The translations under genes were made by a program, and so were the position numbers. The notes beneath the pieces are model-generated. The model was not told the origin of the DNA. It made no database searches and worked only from the letters and a program-made list of their open reading frames with translations. Shown here in pieces: positions 45,321 to 54,579 of a DNA stretch of 64,000 bases; within the stretch, counting starts at the first letter, position 1; each line of letters starts with the position of its first letter. The DNA lies in the NCBI RefSeq assembly GCF_017356035.1, contig NZ_JAFIQX010000002.1:310001-374000 (forward strand), read 5' to 3'. This DNA comes from Longitalea luteola. GTDB lineage: Bacteria; Bacteroidota; Bacteroidia; Chitinophagales; Chitinophagaceae.

Positions 45321-47499
45321 CCCCCGGATGATACTTCCTCTCCATATTTTTCATCACATCTTCCTTATAAAACAGCACCTCCTTGAATATCCCCTTTGTA
45401 TACATTTCTGCCTGATCACTAAAATGCTTTGAAGCGGGATCGCCACTTACACCGCCGGTTAATAGTGACTTTGCTTTTATTTTCTTACCAAATTCAACGG
45501 CGCACACAAAACTGTTGCCATTGTAGCCATATCGCATCTTATGGCCGGCATTGTAACGGCTTACAAACGATGGCAAGCATCCCCAGGTAGATGCCGCCAT
45601 GCCAACAGGCAAACTCGGTTTGCTATCGTCATAGGTTTCCTGCAGCCTGCCGGTCAACCGTTGATACCGGTTGATACTTCCCCAGCTCGTTTTCCAGGTG
45701 CCGTATTTGCCATTCAATTCATATACTACCGTCAACAAGGTGCCGGCTAATTCAGCGGCTGAAGCCGAAGTCGCATACGTATGTACCCGCGTTACCAGAT
45801 CAACTTCCTTCCCGTTTACCCGCACGGCATTTATCAGTGGCATTAATTGCTGCATCCACCCAATGGCTAATGTGGTGGCCATGGAATTGACGCCTGCCTT
45901 CAGGTCCCAGGCCTTCAGCACACGGATGGGCTCTGCCAGCTTTATATAAACAGAATCGGTTTTTGTGAGGTTCTTTTCATAGCCGTTTATCAATGCCGGT
46001 ATCAACTCTTCAAAAGCCGCCAGCGTGGTATTATATCCGGTGGCGATCATGGAATCGATCGTGAACCTTTTTGCTTTTTCCAGCAGGCGGGCCGCTGTTA
46101 TTCCCCGGAAATTTTCCGGCTCCGGGGCCATGTAGGCGGGATAATTCTCTTTTTTCGGACTACTACTGCCCGATGCTGTAAAGGGAGTGGAATTACAGTT
46201 CTGGATAAATCCACTGGCAGGATTGTACAGGTGAATGGTTTCAGCCAACTTATGGTATCCTCGCCATTGGGTCGACCGCAAACTGCCATCAACAGGTTGC
46301 GACCAGTCGAGCGTTGAATCACGGCGCGGGATAAAGTTGCCGTGCCAATAAGCAATATTTCCTTTGTCATCGGCAAATACCGTGTTATTCGACGCATTCG
46401 ACAGCAACTCCATACTCTTTTTAAACGATTCAAACCCGGTGGCCTTGGTACGTTGCCACGATTGTATCAGAGCTTTCATAGACCGGTTTTTGGCCCTCAC
46501 ACTGAGCCATTGACCCTCCCGGCTGCCCATCACCGGACCATAATGTGTATGCCACGTGTTAAAGGTTTTGGTCTTAATACTGTCGCCCTCTTTATAATTG
46601 AGGGTAATGGGTACCTGCTTCAACCCCACCTGCCTGTACTCGTACTGATAATATAATTTACTGCCTGTGCCTTTGGCGATCTTTAATGCATACAGGTCGG
46701 CTACATCCGAGTATCCCGAGGTATGCATCCAGCCGCAATGTTCATTGAAACCCTGGTATACGAATAGCTGTCCCCACGTAACGGCGCCATAAGCGTTCAG
46801 TCCTTCTTCGCTGACCACATGTACTTCGGGCCGGAAATAAAATGTCACATGGGGGTTGATGTATAAAATGGCATTACCGGAGGCCGTACGGGCCGGCGCC
46901 AGCGCAAATCCATTCGAACCGGTAGCTTCTTCTTCCTCCGCTTTTTTAATGCGAACAGTAGTGGTTGTATCGTTGGTATAAAAGTTCTTTAATTCATCGA
47001 TAGATAAGCCGCCGCTTTGAATGGCGGCAATGCTGCCATCGGTCCACATTAAATGAAACCAGGGCTCAAAGCGCTTAAGTAAGGCCGGCTTTACCGTTGG
47101 GTGTTTATATAAGTAATAATTAATGCCATCTGCAAAGGCATTCAGTAGCTTTTTTAACGAGTCGGGGCAATTAATATAATCTCTTTTAGCTCCGGCAGAA
47201 TCAATCAACAGGCGCGTATACAGATCGTTGTACAGTGCTTTTTCACCGTTGATCTCGGCGCTTCTGCCCAATATGTCGATGTAATTATTTTCCACTCTTT
47301 TGAAATCATCTTCACACTGCGCATACAGTAACCCGAATACGCAGTCGGCATCGGTTTTTCCATAGATGTGCGGGATGCCCCATTTGTCGCGGATAATAGT
47401 TACCTGTTTTGCCTGTTGCTGCCAGCGGGCGATCTCTTCCCCGCTAAATGGCTGGGCCAGCAATGATATGGGAAACAGCAAAAAGAAGATCAGCTTCAT
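45316..47499 (-). CDS. Penicillin acylase family protein (Ntn hydrolase)
   Basis: The 727-residue precursor has a signal peptide (1-15, ISLLAQ). The acylase fold is seen in IIRDKWGIPHIYGKTDADCVFG and AQCEDDFKRVE. The chain is cut autocatalytically before the N-terminal nucleophile Ser195 in TGSNGFALAPARTASGN; the beta chain follows with GYSDVADLYAL, NNTVFADDKGNIAYWHGNF and GVSGDPASKHFSDQ. The family hydrolyses amides of carboxylic acids, including penicillins and acyl-homoserine lactones. The substrate here is unknown; it is periplasmic. It lies 250 bases downstream of a D-aminoacylase gene on the same strand, with a repeat block between. Confidence 0.92.
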   Translation of the reverse strand: MKLIFFLLFPISLLAQPFSGEEIARWQQQAKQVTIIRDKWGIPHIYGKTDADCVFGLLYAQCEDDFKRVENNYIDILGRSAEINGEKALYNDLYTRLLIDSAGAKRDYINCPDSLKKLLNAFADGINYYLYKHPTVKPALLKRFEPWFHLMWTDGSIAAIQSGGLSIDELKNFYTNDTTTTVRIKKAEEEEATGSNGFALAPARTASGNAILYINPHVTFYFRPEVHVVSEEGLNAYGAVTWGQLFVYQGFNEHCGWMHTSGYSDVADLYALKIAKGTGSKLYYQYEYRQVGLKQVPITLNYKEGDSIKTKTFNTWHTHYGPVMGSREGQWLSVRAKNRSMKALIQSWQRTKATGFESFKKSMELLSNASNNTVFADDKGNIAYWHGNFIPRRDSTLDWSQPVDGSLRSTQWRGYHKLAETIHLYNPASGFIQNCNSTPFTASGSSSPKKENYPAYMAPEPENFRGITAARLLEKAKRFTIDSMIATGYNTTLAAFEELIPALINGYEKNLTKTDSVYIKLAEPIRVLKAWDLKAGVNSMATTLAIGWMQQLMPLINAVRVNGKEVDLVTRVHTYATSASAAELAGTLLTVVYELNGKYGTWKTSWGSINRYQRLTGRLQETYDDSKPSLPVGMAASTWGCLPSFVSRYNAGHKMRYGYNGNSFVCAVEFGKKIKAKSLLTGGVSGDPASKHFSDQAEMYTKGIFKEVLFYKEDVMKNMERKYHPGE

Positions 47500-47505
47500 G
47501 GGCTT

Positions 47506-47600
47506 AAAGTTACACGTTTCAGCTTACAGGTTTCAGGTTTCTTGTTTCAAGGGTGAAGCAGCATAAAAGTGTTACCGGTTACCAGTTACCGGTTTCCGGG
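47506..47600. repeat. TTACAGG/TTACCGG-type repeat block
   Basis: GTTACACG, CTTACAGG, TTTCAGG and then GTTACCGG, TTACCAG, TTACCGG, TTTCCGG units run head to tail. It is the same repeat family as the blocks at 5581, 10062, 33220 and 52430. No gene is seen in 47500-47749. Confidence 0.55.
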
Positions 47601-47749
47601 ACACTTTTGCGTACTTAACTTCTGATGGAAATCAACTGTTTCCCTGCAACGCTTCAGAGCGGGCAAGCTCTGAAACAAGTAAATGTTATCATGTAACACA
47701 CCCCTGTTAACTGCGACCGGCAACTATTCCCCTTCAGGGGTTTAGGGGG

Positions 47750-49327
47750 CTAGGGGGTATAAGCCGGCCCATACAGCGCCACGCCACTACGTGTACCCGT
47801 GTGCTTGGTGTTCTCCACGACCAGCTGTCCATTCACCAGCACATAATGAAAACCGGTTGAATACTGATGCGGCTTATCGAAGGTGGCATGATCGCTTACG
47901 GTTTTATCATCAAAAATTACAATATCGGCTGCCATGCCTTCTCTCAGCAGGCCACGGTCTTTAAGTTGAAATTTCTGGGCTGCCAGCGAGGTCATGCGCC
48001 GGATGGCTTCTTCCAGCGTGATCACCTTCTCTTCGCGCACATACTTGCCCAGCACCCGTGCATTGGTGCCATAACCACGCGGATGCGGCATGCCTTTGCC
48101 AGGTACGGGAACGCCGGCATCGGCCCCGGTCATACAAAACGGATAGCGCATGATGTATTTCACATCTTCTTCATTCATGCTGTGGTATACCATCTGGGCG
48201 CCGCCTTTCTCCACCATATCCATAATGGTTTCGGCTTCCTGCGCGGCTTTCGACTTACGTCCCATCAGCTTATTGATCTCGGTAATGCTTTTACCGTTAT
48301 AACTGCTGTCGGCCGAATAGTTGGCCACCACACAGTAACTGTAATTTTTAAATTTGTATTTGCGCAGCTGCTCCAGCATTTCTTTTTTGATCCGGGCTCT
48401 TGTAGCCGGGTCATGCAGCCGCATTTTTAAGGAATCGTTGCCACCGGCAAAGGCCCAATCAGGCAGGCGCACGCCTAAATTGGTGCTGCTTGCTGTGTAA
48501 GGGTATTGATCAATGGTCACATCCCAGCCTTCCTGCCGGGCTTGCTGAACAAGCCCCAATGTAACCGCGCTGGTGCCCCAATTGGCTTTACCGCCTATCT
48601 TAAAGTGCGAGATCTGTACGGGAATGTTGGCCGATCTTCCAATATCGATCGCTTCTTTGATGGCATCTACCGCCTTGTTTTCTTCATTACGAATATGGGA
48701 AGCATATACGCCATTGTATCTGGAAGCTGCTTTCGCCAGCCCCACTACTTCTTCGGTATTGGCGAAAGTGCCGGGAATATAAATAAGACCGGTACTGATG
48801 CCCACGGCGCCATCTTTCATGGCTTCTTCAATCATCGATTCCATTTGTTGTTGTTCCGCGGGCGTGGGCAGGCGGTTGTCGCGTTGCATTACCTGCTGAC
48901 GAACGGTGTTATGGCCCATCAGCGAGGCTACATTTATGGATGGATGTAAGCTGTCGATACGACGGAAGAACTCTCGTAAATTGGACGATGAGCCGCCGCA
49001 GTTGCCCGTTATTACGGTGGTTACTCCGTCATAAATATAATTATCGGCTGTGGGCCATTGAAAGATGCCGCTTTCAATATGCCCGTGCACATCAATAAAA
49101 CCGGGGGCAACGATCATCTTGTTGGCATCAATGATCTTGTGGGCAGAAAAATTGGCGAGTTTACCTACAGCTATGATCTTCCCGCTTTGTACGGCTACGT
49201 CGCCATAAAACCAGGAATTGCCTGTGCCGTCGATGATGCGGCCATTACGAATAAGTATGTCGCAGTTAGTTTGGCCAATGCAGGCGATGCCTGCCAGCAG
49301 GAATAAGGCCGTTAATAATTTTCTCAT
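47750..49327 (-). CDS. Secreted D-aminoacylase / N-acyl-D-amino-acid deacylase family amidohydrolase
   Basis: The 525-residue protein has a signal peptide (1-19, ACIGQ) and the D-aminoacylase arrangement: CDILIRNGRIIDGTG, metal-binding GFIDVHGH, TTVITGNCGGS (metal-bridging Cys), GAVGISTGLIYIPG, ASHIRNE, QISHFKIGG, the late GADAGVPVPGKGMPHPRGYG, and the C-terminal GLLREGMAADIVIFD. The family removes acyl groups from N-acyl-D-amino acids. Being exported, it would act in the periplasm on outside or wall-derived compounds. It shares a strand with the acylase gene downstream. Confidence 0.92.
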   Translation of the reverse strand: MRKLLTALFLLAGIACIGQTNCDILIRNGRIIDGTGNSWFYGDVAVQSGKIIAVGKLANFSAHKIIDANKMIVAPGFIDVHGHIESGIFQWPTADNYIYDGVTTVITGNCGGSSSNLREFFRRIDSLHPSINVASLMGHNTVRQQVMQRDNRLPTPAEQQQMESMIEEAMKDGAVGISTGLIYIPGTFANTEEVVGLAKAASRYNGVYASHIRNEENKAVDAIKEAIDIGRSANIPVQISHFKIGGKANWGTSAVTLGLVQQARQEGWDVTIDQYPYTASSTNLGVRLPDWAFAGGNDSLKMRLHDPATRARIKKEMLEQLRKYKFKNYSYCVVANYSADSSYNGKSITEINKLMGRKSKAAQEAETIMDMVEKGGAQMVYHSMNEEDVKYIMRYPFCMTGADAGVPVPGKGMPHPRGYGTNARVLGKYVREEKVITLEEAIRRMTSLAAQKFQLKDRGLLREGMAADIVIFDDKTVSDHATFDKPHQYSTGFHYVLVNGQLVVENTKHTGTRSGVALYGPAYTP

Positions 49328-49567
49328 GGTCTTTTAAAATTAGGTAACCATTTTTACATTTTGTACTGCGTTTTTTTGCAGGCAGCTATGATAAAAAGCT
49401 TTTGTAACCGACTGATTTATTGTATTCAGGGCAGCTCGTAGCTATCGAACAAGCCATTCGTTCCAGGCCGGCCTGTTGACAAAATTCCACAGCATAATAA
49501 CTGGTTAAACCCGCCATGGGACAGGGCTGGAATGATTATTTAATAGGTATCAGAAAGAGAAAATCTT

Positions 49568-49858
49568 ATGAAAAGGACTAATTACTTCTTCCATATGTTG
49601 ATTGCGGTGGGATTATGCGGGTTGATGTATTGTGCTGACGACGGAGCATCGAAAGACGACGGCGTATCAAAAGATGCGCAGGGCTATGACAGTACAACAG
49701 CGCATGACCAGCAAAGCTCCGATTCAGCCAGTGCCGTACATCATGTCGATCCGGCCAACGCTTATCCGCAGCCTCCGGTCACAGGGTCTAATCAGGATAG
49801 CAGCCGTACCAAAGATTCTGGTAAAAGAAGAGATACGCCGAACAGGCCAGGGTATTAA
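49568..49858 (+). CDS. Small secreted Ser/Asp-rich protein, possible lipoprotein
   Basis: The 96-residue protein begins with a signal-like segment (MKRTNYFFHMLIAVGLCGLMYC) followed by a low-complexity Asp/Ser/Lys/Gln tail (SKDDGVSKDAQGYDS) ending in Arg/Pro. LMYC could be a lipobox, although Tyr before Cys is unusual. No domain is recognised. It stands alone between the divergent amidohydrolase and the terminator at 50008. It is probably real but of unknown function. Confidence 0.5.
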   Translation: MKRTNYFFHMLIAVGLCGLMYCADDGASKDDGVSKDAQGYDSTTAHDQQSSDSASAVHHVDPANAYPQPPVTGSNQDSSRTKDSGKRRDTPNRPGY

Positions 49859-50007
49859 ATCCCTGCACAGGCTGAGCGGAAACCCGGCATTGTAGGGTTG
49901 ACGCTAAGAATTGAGAGTTTGCCACGAGGCCGGGGCCGAACAGCAGTAACGCGATTAAATTAAAAATTTTAACTGATAGGTACTTTTGGTTGGTTTTGTA
50001 TCTGTAC

Positions 50008-50041
50008 AAAAAAAAGAAGGAGCCGTAAAGCCCCTTCTTTT
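50008..50041 (-). terminator. Intrinsic terminator of the csbD unit
   Basis: On the minus strand a 12-bp stem with one mismatch (AAAAGAAGGGGC with GCTCCTTCTTTT) and a 6-nt loop is followed by a run of eight T residues. It sits about 20 bases after the csbD stop. Confidence 0.8.
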
Positions 50042-50060
50042 ACTATTGTTGAATAAGTGA

Positions 50061-50264
50061 TTAATCAAGCGATTTCAGCCATTTAACCAGATCGTCCCTT
50101 GTTTTGCCGGTTTTTTCCTGTAAACGGCCCAGCCATTCTTCATCTTTCCCTTCTTCATATTTAATATCATCATCCGTCAGATTCCCAAAGGCTTGCTTGA
50201 TCTTTCCTTTCCACTTATTCCAGTTGCCTTTAATTTCTAATCTGTCCATAACTGTTTTTTTCAT
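50061..50264 (-). CDS. CsbD family stress-response protein
   Basis: The 67-residue protein matches the CsbD fold: [28 protein letters not shown], then [18 protein letters not shown]. CsbD-like proteins are small, charged and induced by general stress; their molecular role is unknown. A Met five codons in (50249) fits the usual family start ([10 protein letters not shown]) and is an alternative. It follows the 186-residue gene by 24 bases, so the two form one transcription unit ending at the terminator at 50008. Confidence 0.9.
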   Translation of the reverse strand: MKKTVMDRLEIKGNWNKWKGKIKQAFGNLTDDDIKYEEGKDEEWLGRLQEKTGKTRDDLVKWLKSLD

Positions 50265-50288
50265 AACAGTTAAAATCTTGTGCCACCA

Positions 50289-50849
50289 TTAATCTGCAGT
50301 AGCGCCTTTTTCCCCTACAAACCATTGTTCTTTATTCCTGAACAATACATTAAAGGTTGTTAATGAACCATAAATGCGGGTGATGTATTGCTGCAGGTTC
50401 ACTTTATCTTCATCGCTCAATTGCTTATGCGCATTGATCTGTTGTTCAAGTACGCGCAGGCGGTCGCGCAGCATCACGATCTTGTGAAAGAATACATCGA
50501 TGGGAACATCTTTTCCTTTCTGCGTTTTATCTGCTGGTTGCAATATCATAGTGCCGCCTTTCCAGCGATCGCCCAGGGGAACGATCTCCTGGAAGCCGCC
50601 CCACAGGCGCAGGATCTTTAACAGCGATCTTTCAACATCGCTGTGCGTTTCTATTTCTTCGGTAACATTTTCGGGAATGATCTCTTCCAGATGACTGTCG
50701 TTTTTATCTATCTCTTTAATGCCATGGTGAATAAAAGAGATGATGTAGGTTGCGTACCTGATACCTACTATAACGCCGGGGCCATGTTGCCGGTGTTGTA
50801 AACGGGTTCCAATGCCGAGGTTCAATTGATCCATAACATACATTTTCAA
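50289..50849 (-). CDS. Uncharacterised protein with SH3/CarD-like N-terminal segment
   Basis: The 186-residue protein has an N-terminal segment (about 8-60) of small beta-strands (LGIGTRLQHRQHGPGVIVGI, then YIISFIHHGIKEID), which resembles CarD/DUF3553-type SH3-like modules. The rest is helical (VFFHKIVMLRDRLRVLEQQI). No catalytic residues are seen. A Met at residue 6 (MDQLNLGIG) may be the true start. It is the first gene of a unit with csbD. On the minus strand a -7-like TATATTTC (50853-50860; one mismatch) precedes it. I do not recognise a named family. Confidence 0.65.
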   Translation of the reverse strand: MKMYVMDQLNLGIGTRLQHRQHGPGVIVGIRYATYIISFIHHGIKEIDKNDSHLEEIIPENVTEEIETHSDVERSLLKILRLWGGFQEIVPLGDRWKGGTMILQPADKTQKGKDVPIDVFFHKIVMLRDRLRVLEQQINAHKQLSDEDKVNLQQYITRIYGSLTTFNVLFRNKEQWFVGEKGATAD

Positions 50850-51042
50850 CCTGAAATATACAATGAGTTTTTCATTAATATATTTATCGTGTACCTAAAG
50901 TATGTCACTTATTTACGCTAAAATGCGTAAGGTGTAAACGCTACAAGATCTGAACAGTGATGGCCACCCACTTTACAGTACGGGTAGCCGTAGTAAATGG
51001 TCAATTAGCACGATCACTGTAGCAGCAGTAAGGTTTATGATA

Positions 51043-52365
51043 TTAATAATTCATAGCCTGGTAAACCAGTACTTTGTACAGGTTGCTGAGTTTGCCCCAG
51101 CTGGTGGGCCATATATTGCGGTAAAGTAACCCGATGAGTTTTTCTTTCGGATCAACCCAATAAGTGGTGGCAAACATGCCGCCCCATTCAAAAGTGCCTT
51201 CCTGGGTGGGCAATACAGCGCTGCCTTGTTCAGTAGTAATTCCAAAACCCAATCCGAACTTGTTGGGTCCGCGGCTGATCTCGCCGATCTGGTTCATCGT
51301 CATCATGCGCACACTGTTATGGCTTAGCAGGCGCTTTCCATTGTATTCGCCGCCATTCAACAGCATTTGCAGGAAAATAGCATAATCATAGATGGTAGAG
51401 GATAAACCGGCTCCACCTGAATAGTAAGTGCCTTTCATGTTGGGATAATCGCGGAACATTTCATTCACCACATTTACTCTTTCTTTCATTTTTACCGGCA
51501 TTTTAGTGGTACTGTCTTCGGTATACAACATGGCCAGCCTTTTTTGTTTGTCGGCCGGTAAATAAAAGTAAGTGTCTTTCATGCCCAGGGGCTCAAATAT
51601 GCGTTTATGAAAGAAATCTTTCAGGCTCATGCCCGAGGCTACTTCTACCAGGTAACCCAGCACGTCGGTATTCAATCCATACGTGAATTTTTCTCCGGGT
51701 TGGTGAAAGAGCGGGAGGGTGCCAAGGATCTTCATTTTTTCGGCCAGGATGTAATTGGGCACGCCAATTCCGCCAACTACGCCAGCTTTGGCATAAAGGG
51801 CTTTGGCTTCTGCCGACCCGATCTGTGCATACCCAAGGCCGCTGGTATGGGTAAGCAGGTCGCGGATGGTGATCTCCCTTTTCGCGGGAACGGTTGTATA
51901 AGTTGTGTCGGCTCTATTGAATTTATCGATCACCTTCGGGTTTTTGAACTCGGGGATAAAATTGGAGATAGGATCATCCAGCATGAATTTTCCTTCTTCA
52001 AACAACATCATTACAGCTACGCTGGTAATGGCTTTTGTTTGGGAGGCAATGCGGAAAATGGCATCTTTCTGCAATGGCGCTTTGGTATCGATGTCGTTAT
52101 AACCGAAATTTTTATAATATACGATCTTGCCGTCATGCACGATCATGGCTACGGCTCCGTTCATTCTGCCTTTGTCAACATATTCCTGTAAGGCGGTATC
52201 TATACGTGTTAACCGCTTTGAAGAAAATCCACCGGCTTCGGGGGTGGCTGCCATACTAAGTACCGGGTGGCGCGAATAAATAACGGCATCTGAATGATTC
52301 GACTGGCAAAAACTGACTGTAATACTAAACAGGATAACTGAAATTGTGCTGGCGAGCTTTCTCAT
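51043..52365 (-). CDS. Serine hydrolase, beta-lactamase/EstB-type
   Basis: The 440-residue secreted protein has a signal peptide (about 1-20) and the class C/EstB fold: SxxK at Ser108-Lys111 (ASQTKA), the conserved DPISNFIPEF, the Tyr229 motif FTYGLNTDVLGYLVE, and WGGMFATTYWVDP near the C-terminus, the form seen in family VIII esterases rather than the KTG of true beta-lactamases. It may hydrolyse esters or D-peptide bonds; resistance to antibiotics cannot be inferred. It stands alone on the minus strand. Confidence 0.9.
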   Translation of the reverse strand: MRKLASTISVILFSITVSFCQSNHSDAVIYSRHPVLSMAATPEAGGFSSKRLTRIDTALQEYVDKGRMNGAVAMIVHDGKIVYYKNFGYNDIDTKAPLQKDAIFRIASQTKAITSVAVMMLFEEGKFMLDDPISNFIPEFKNPKVIDKFNRADTTYTTVPAKREITIRDLLTHTSGLGYAQIGSAEAKALYAKAGVVGGIGVPNYILAEKMKILGTLPLFHQPGEKFTYGLNTDVLGYLVEVASGMSLKDFFHKRIFEPLGMKDTYFYLPADKQKRLAMLYTEDSTTKMPVKMKERVNVVNEMFRDYPNMKGTYYSGGAGLSSTIYDYAIFLQMLLNGGEYNGKRLLSHNSVRMMTMNQIGEISRGPNKFGLGFGITTEQGSAVLPTQEGTFEWGGMFATTYWVDPKEKLIGLLYRNIWPTSWGKLSNLYKVLVYQAMNY

Positions 52366-52429
52366 GATTGCATGAAATATTTGGTATGGAAGATAGTACT
52401 ATAATCGAAAAAAAATCAACGTAGGGAAA

Positions 52430-52570
52430 AGTTACCGGTTACAAATTCCTGTCGCTTTATAACAGTTACATGCTCCCGGCTGCGGGTTACAGGTAAATAC
52501 AGTTGATTACCATTAGCCGTTAATTACGAAAAAAGGGTTCCGGAAACGGGTGACAGTAACTGGCAACTGG
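52430..52570. repeat. TTACAGG/TTACCGG-type repeat block
   Basis: GTTACCGG, TTACAAA, AGTTACATG, GGTTACAGG, TGACAG and TAACTGG units lie between two minus-strand genes. It is the same family as the other blocks in the window. Confidence 0.5.
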
Positions 52571-53329
52571 TTATTCATTTTGTTTTTGAAGCTCACCCAT
52601 GATCTGTTTCAACCGGGTGTACTTCTCGAAGCACTGCTTTATGTAAGATTGAAGTTCGTAGTCGGTGGCGCTTTCGATAAATACGAGGTCGGGCCGGTAG
52701 CGTTTCATAAAGGTATCCAGTTCGGCGCCGCGCAGCCCCGTAAGCCGCACTACCAGAGGCCGGCTAAAGCGGTGATCGATGTATTTCTCTTTTTCTTCCT
52801 CGATCAGCCGGTCTCTGAATGCTGCCATTCGCCGGTTCTTGCGGAAGTTGAAAACATCAATGAGCTGGTCGAGGTCAACGCCCACGGCTGCGTTTTGGGT
52901 CGTAGGTGTTACAATGCCCAGGCCGGGTTTTTTATAATTGAACGCTTTGGCGTATTCTTCGCGGTTGGCAATAGAATCCAGATGGTAGTTCCGTTGCTTT
53001 ACCATAATGGGCTTTAATTCAGTAACATTTACATGCAGGGAAATTTCGAAGTTCTGCTGGTTGGGTATAGATGCTACCGGGTATTTCGGCGTGCCTTTGC
53101 CTAAATAAGAGAACCAGATAGAGTCGGTATCCCGCACATACAGGGAATACCGGCCTAATGAATCGGTGGTTGTTCCGGTGCCGCCCGTGCTCATTACACT
53201 CACCGATACCAACGGGATCTGCTGGGTCATGTCAAATACTTTTCCTTTAACCTGAATTTGTACCTGACAAAGGCCTGCAAGCGAACCGAAGACCAGTAAA
53301 ATTAAAAGTATGTACCCTTTTAGGATCAA
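52571..53329 (-). CDS. CarboxypepD_reg-like domain protein
   Basis: The 252-residue exported protein has a signal peptide (about 1-21, LAGLCQ) and a CarboxypepD_reg-like Ig fold at about 25-105 (IQVKGKVFDMTQQIPLVSVS, TTTDSLGRYSLYV). The rest is polar and basic with no recognised domain (DQLIDVFNFRKNRRMAAFRD). Such Bacteroidota proteins are often surface or periplasmic and of unknown function. It precedes purN by 66 bases on the minus strand, without an evident terminator between them. Confidence 0.82.
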   Translation of the reverse strand: MILKGYILLILLVFGSLAGLCQVQIQVKGKVFDMTQQIPLVSVSVMSTGGTGTTTDSLGRYSLYVRDTDSIWFSYLGKGTPKYPVASIPNQQNFEISLHVNVTELKPIMVKQRNYHLDSIANREEYAKAFNYKKPGLGIVTPTTQNAAVGVDLDQLIDVFNFRKNRRMAAFRDRLIEEEKEKYIDHRFSRPLVVRLTGLRGAELDTFMKRYRPDLVFIESATDYELQSYIKQCFEKYTRLKQIMGELQKQNE

Positions 53330-53395
53330 GCTGGTGTAATTAAGATTGTGATATTACTGCAAGAAAATGACATAAACATAAACCGGCCAATTTAT

Positions 53396-54325
53396 TTAAC
53401 GGCGATTTTGCAGTTCACGGATCACTTTTTCAACAATGAGGGGATAATGCTCGTGTTCCAGTGCGTGAATTTTTTGCGCCAGGCTGTCGGCATTGTCTTT
53501 TTCATCGATAACGCAGCGTGCCTGGAAGATCAGTTTCCCATGGTCATATAGTTCATCAACATAGTGAATGCTGATGCCACTTTCTTTTTCTTTGGCAGCG
53601 ATCACTGCTTCATGAACAAAGCGGCCATACATTCCTTTGCCGCCATAATTGGGTAAAAGAGCGGGATGTATATTAATAATACGTTGGGGGAATGCCTGGA
53701 TCAATGCAACAGGAACTTTCCATAAAAAACCTGCGAGTACAATAAAATCAACATTATGTTGTTTTATTTCGTCGACGTAGGCATTGCCGCGAAAGAACTG
53801 TTCCTTCTCTATTAATAAGGTAGGAATGTTTTCTTTTTCTGCGATAGTTAATACGCCAGCGCCTGGTTTGTTGCAAACAATTAATGCTATTTTAATTTGG
53901 GTATGTTGCCGGAAATAATCAATGAGCTTTTGCGCATTCGATCCTGCGCCCGATGCAAAGATGGCAACGTTAATGGTCTGCATATTATTAATATCTACGT
54001 TTAAGTTCTTATTCGGGGAGTTAGCATTATCTGTTGAACTGTTACCGATCAGTTTCATACGTTGAAGGATCTTCTTTTCATACTTCCAGAAAAAATTGAA
54101 TTGTCCGAAAGGAATAGAGAAAAGAAGAATTAGTATCTGGTAACCGAAGAGAAGGATACCGATCTTAACGGCCCAGTACCAAAAAGAGGAAGCGTCAAGT
54201 TGTAACCACATAGTCGCCTGCCGGGTTAACCAGGCAGTGGTTGTGCCGGTAACAGCAAAAACACACAGTATTAAAAATAACTGTGTGCCGTTTACGTTCC
54301 ACTTTTGTTTCAGTCGTTGAAACAT
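53396..54325 (-). CDS. purN: DUF6787 membrane domain fused to phosphoribosylglycinamide formyltransferase (PurN)
   Basis: PurN adds the second formyl group in purine synthesis (GAR to formyl-GAR with 10-formyl-tetrahydrofolate). Residues about 115-309 are a complete PurN: VAIFASGAGSNAQKLIDY, FIVLAGFLWKVP, NIHPALLPNYGGKGMYG, and the Asp in DELYDHGKLI. Residues 1-92 are a separate two-span membrane domain resembling DUF6787 (WNVNGTQLFLILCVFAV, SIPFGQFNFFWKYEKK). A polar Asn/Ser-rich linker of about 22 residues joins them. A Met at 115 (base 53983) could allow separate initiation. No frameshift or stop interrupts the frame. A fused gene product is therefore supported, but dual initiation is possible. 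Confidence 0.85.
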   Translation of the reverse strand: MFQRLKQKWNVNGTQLFLILCVFAVTGTTTAWLTRQATMWLQLDASSFWYWAVKIGILLFGYQILILLFSIPFGQFNFFWKYEKKILQRMKLIGNSSTDNANSPNKNLNVDINNMQTINVAIFASGAGSNAQKLIDYFRQHTQIKIALIVCNKPGAGVLTIAEKENIPTLLIEKEQFFRGNAYVDEIKQHNVDFIVLAGFLWKVPVALIQAFPQRIINIHPALLPNYGGKGMYGRFVHEAVIAAKEKESGISIHYVDELYDHGKLIFQARCVIDEKDNADSLAQKIHALEHEHYPLIVEKVIRELQNRR

Positions 54326-54523
54326 GAACGCAAAAGTGCAGGAAAATTTTGGGGTGAAGAAAAGTCAATTTATCCATCTTGAAATTGTTAGTTGTCAGAT
54401 TGACAAAAGCATGACATTTCTGACTGAACCGTTTTAACAAAGGGGGTAAAATCGGCTGAAACCCGCGCCCAGACTGCATTAAAAAAATTTTAAACAGGTT
54501 GTGATTTTGTTAATTTCCTGACT

Positions 54524-54531
54524 TATTTTTG
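54524..54531 (+). promoter_or_regulatory. -7 box of the act-cox operon
   Basis: TATTTTTG matches TAnnTTTG, with a possible -33 TTG at 54499-54501 (22-nt spacer). The start lies about 40 bases before the ATG at 54580. It excludes the TTG at 54529 as start codon. Confidence 0.55.
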
Positions 54532-54579
54532 CACCCAATTCGGGAAATTTTTCCACATAATTTCATCATATCCAACAAT

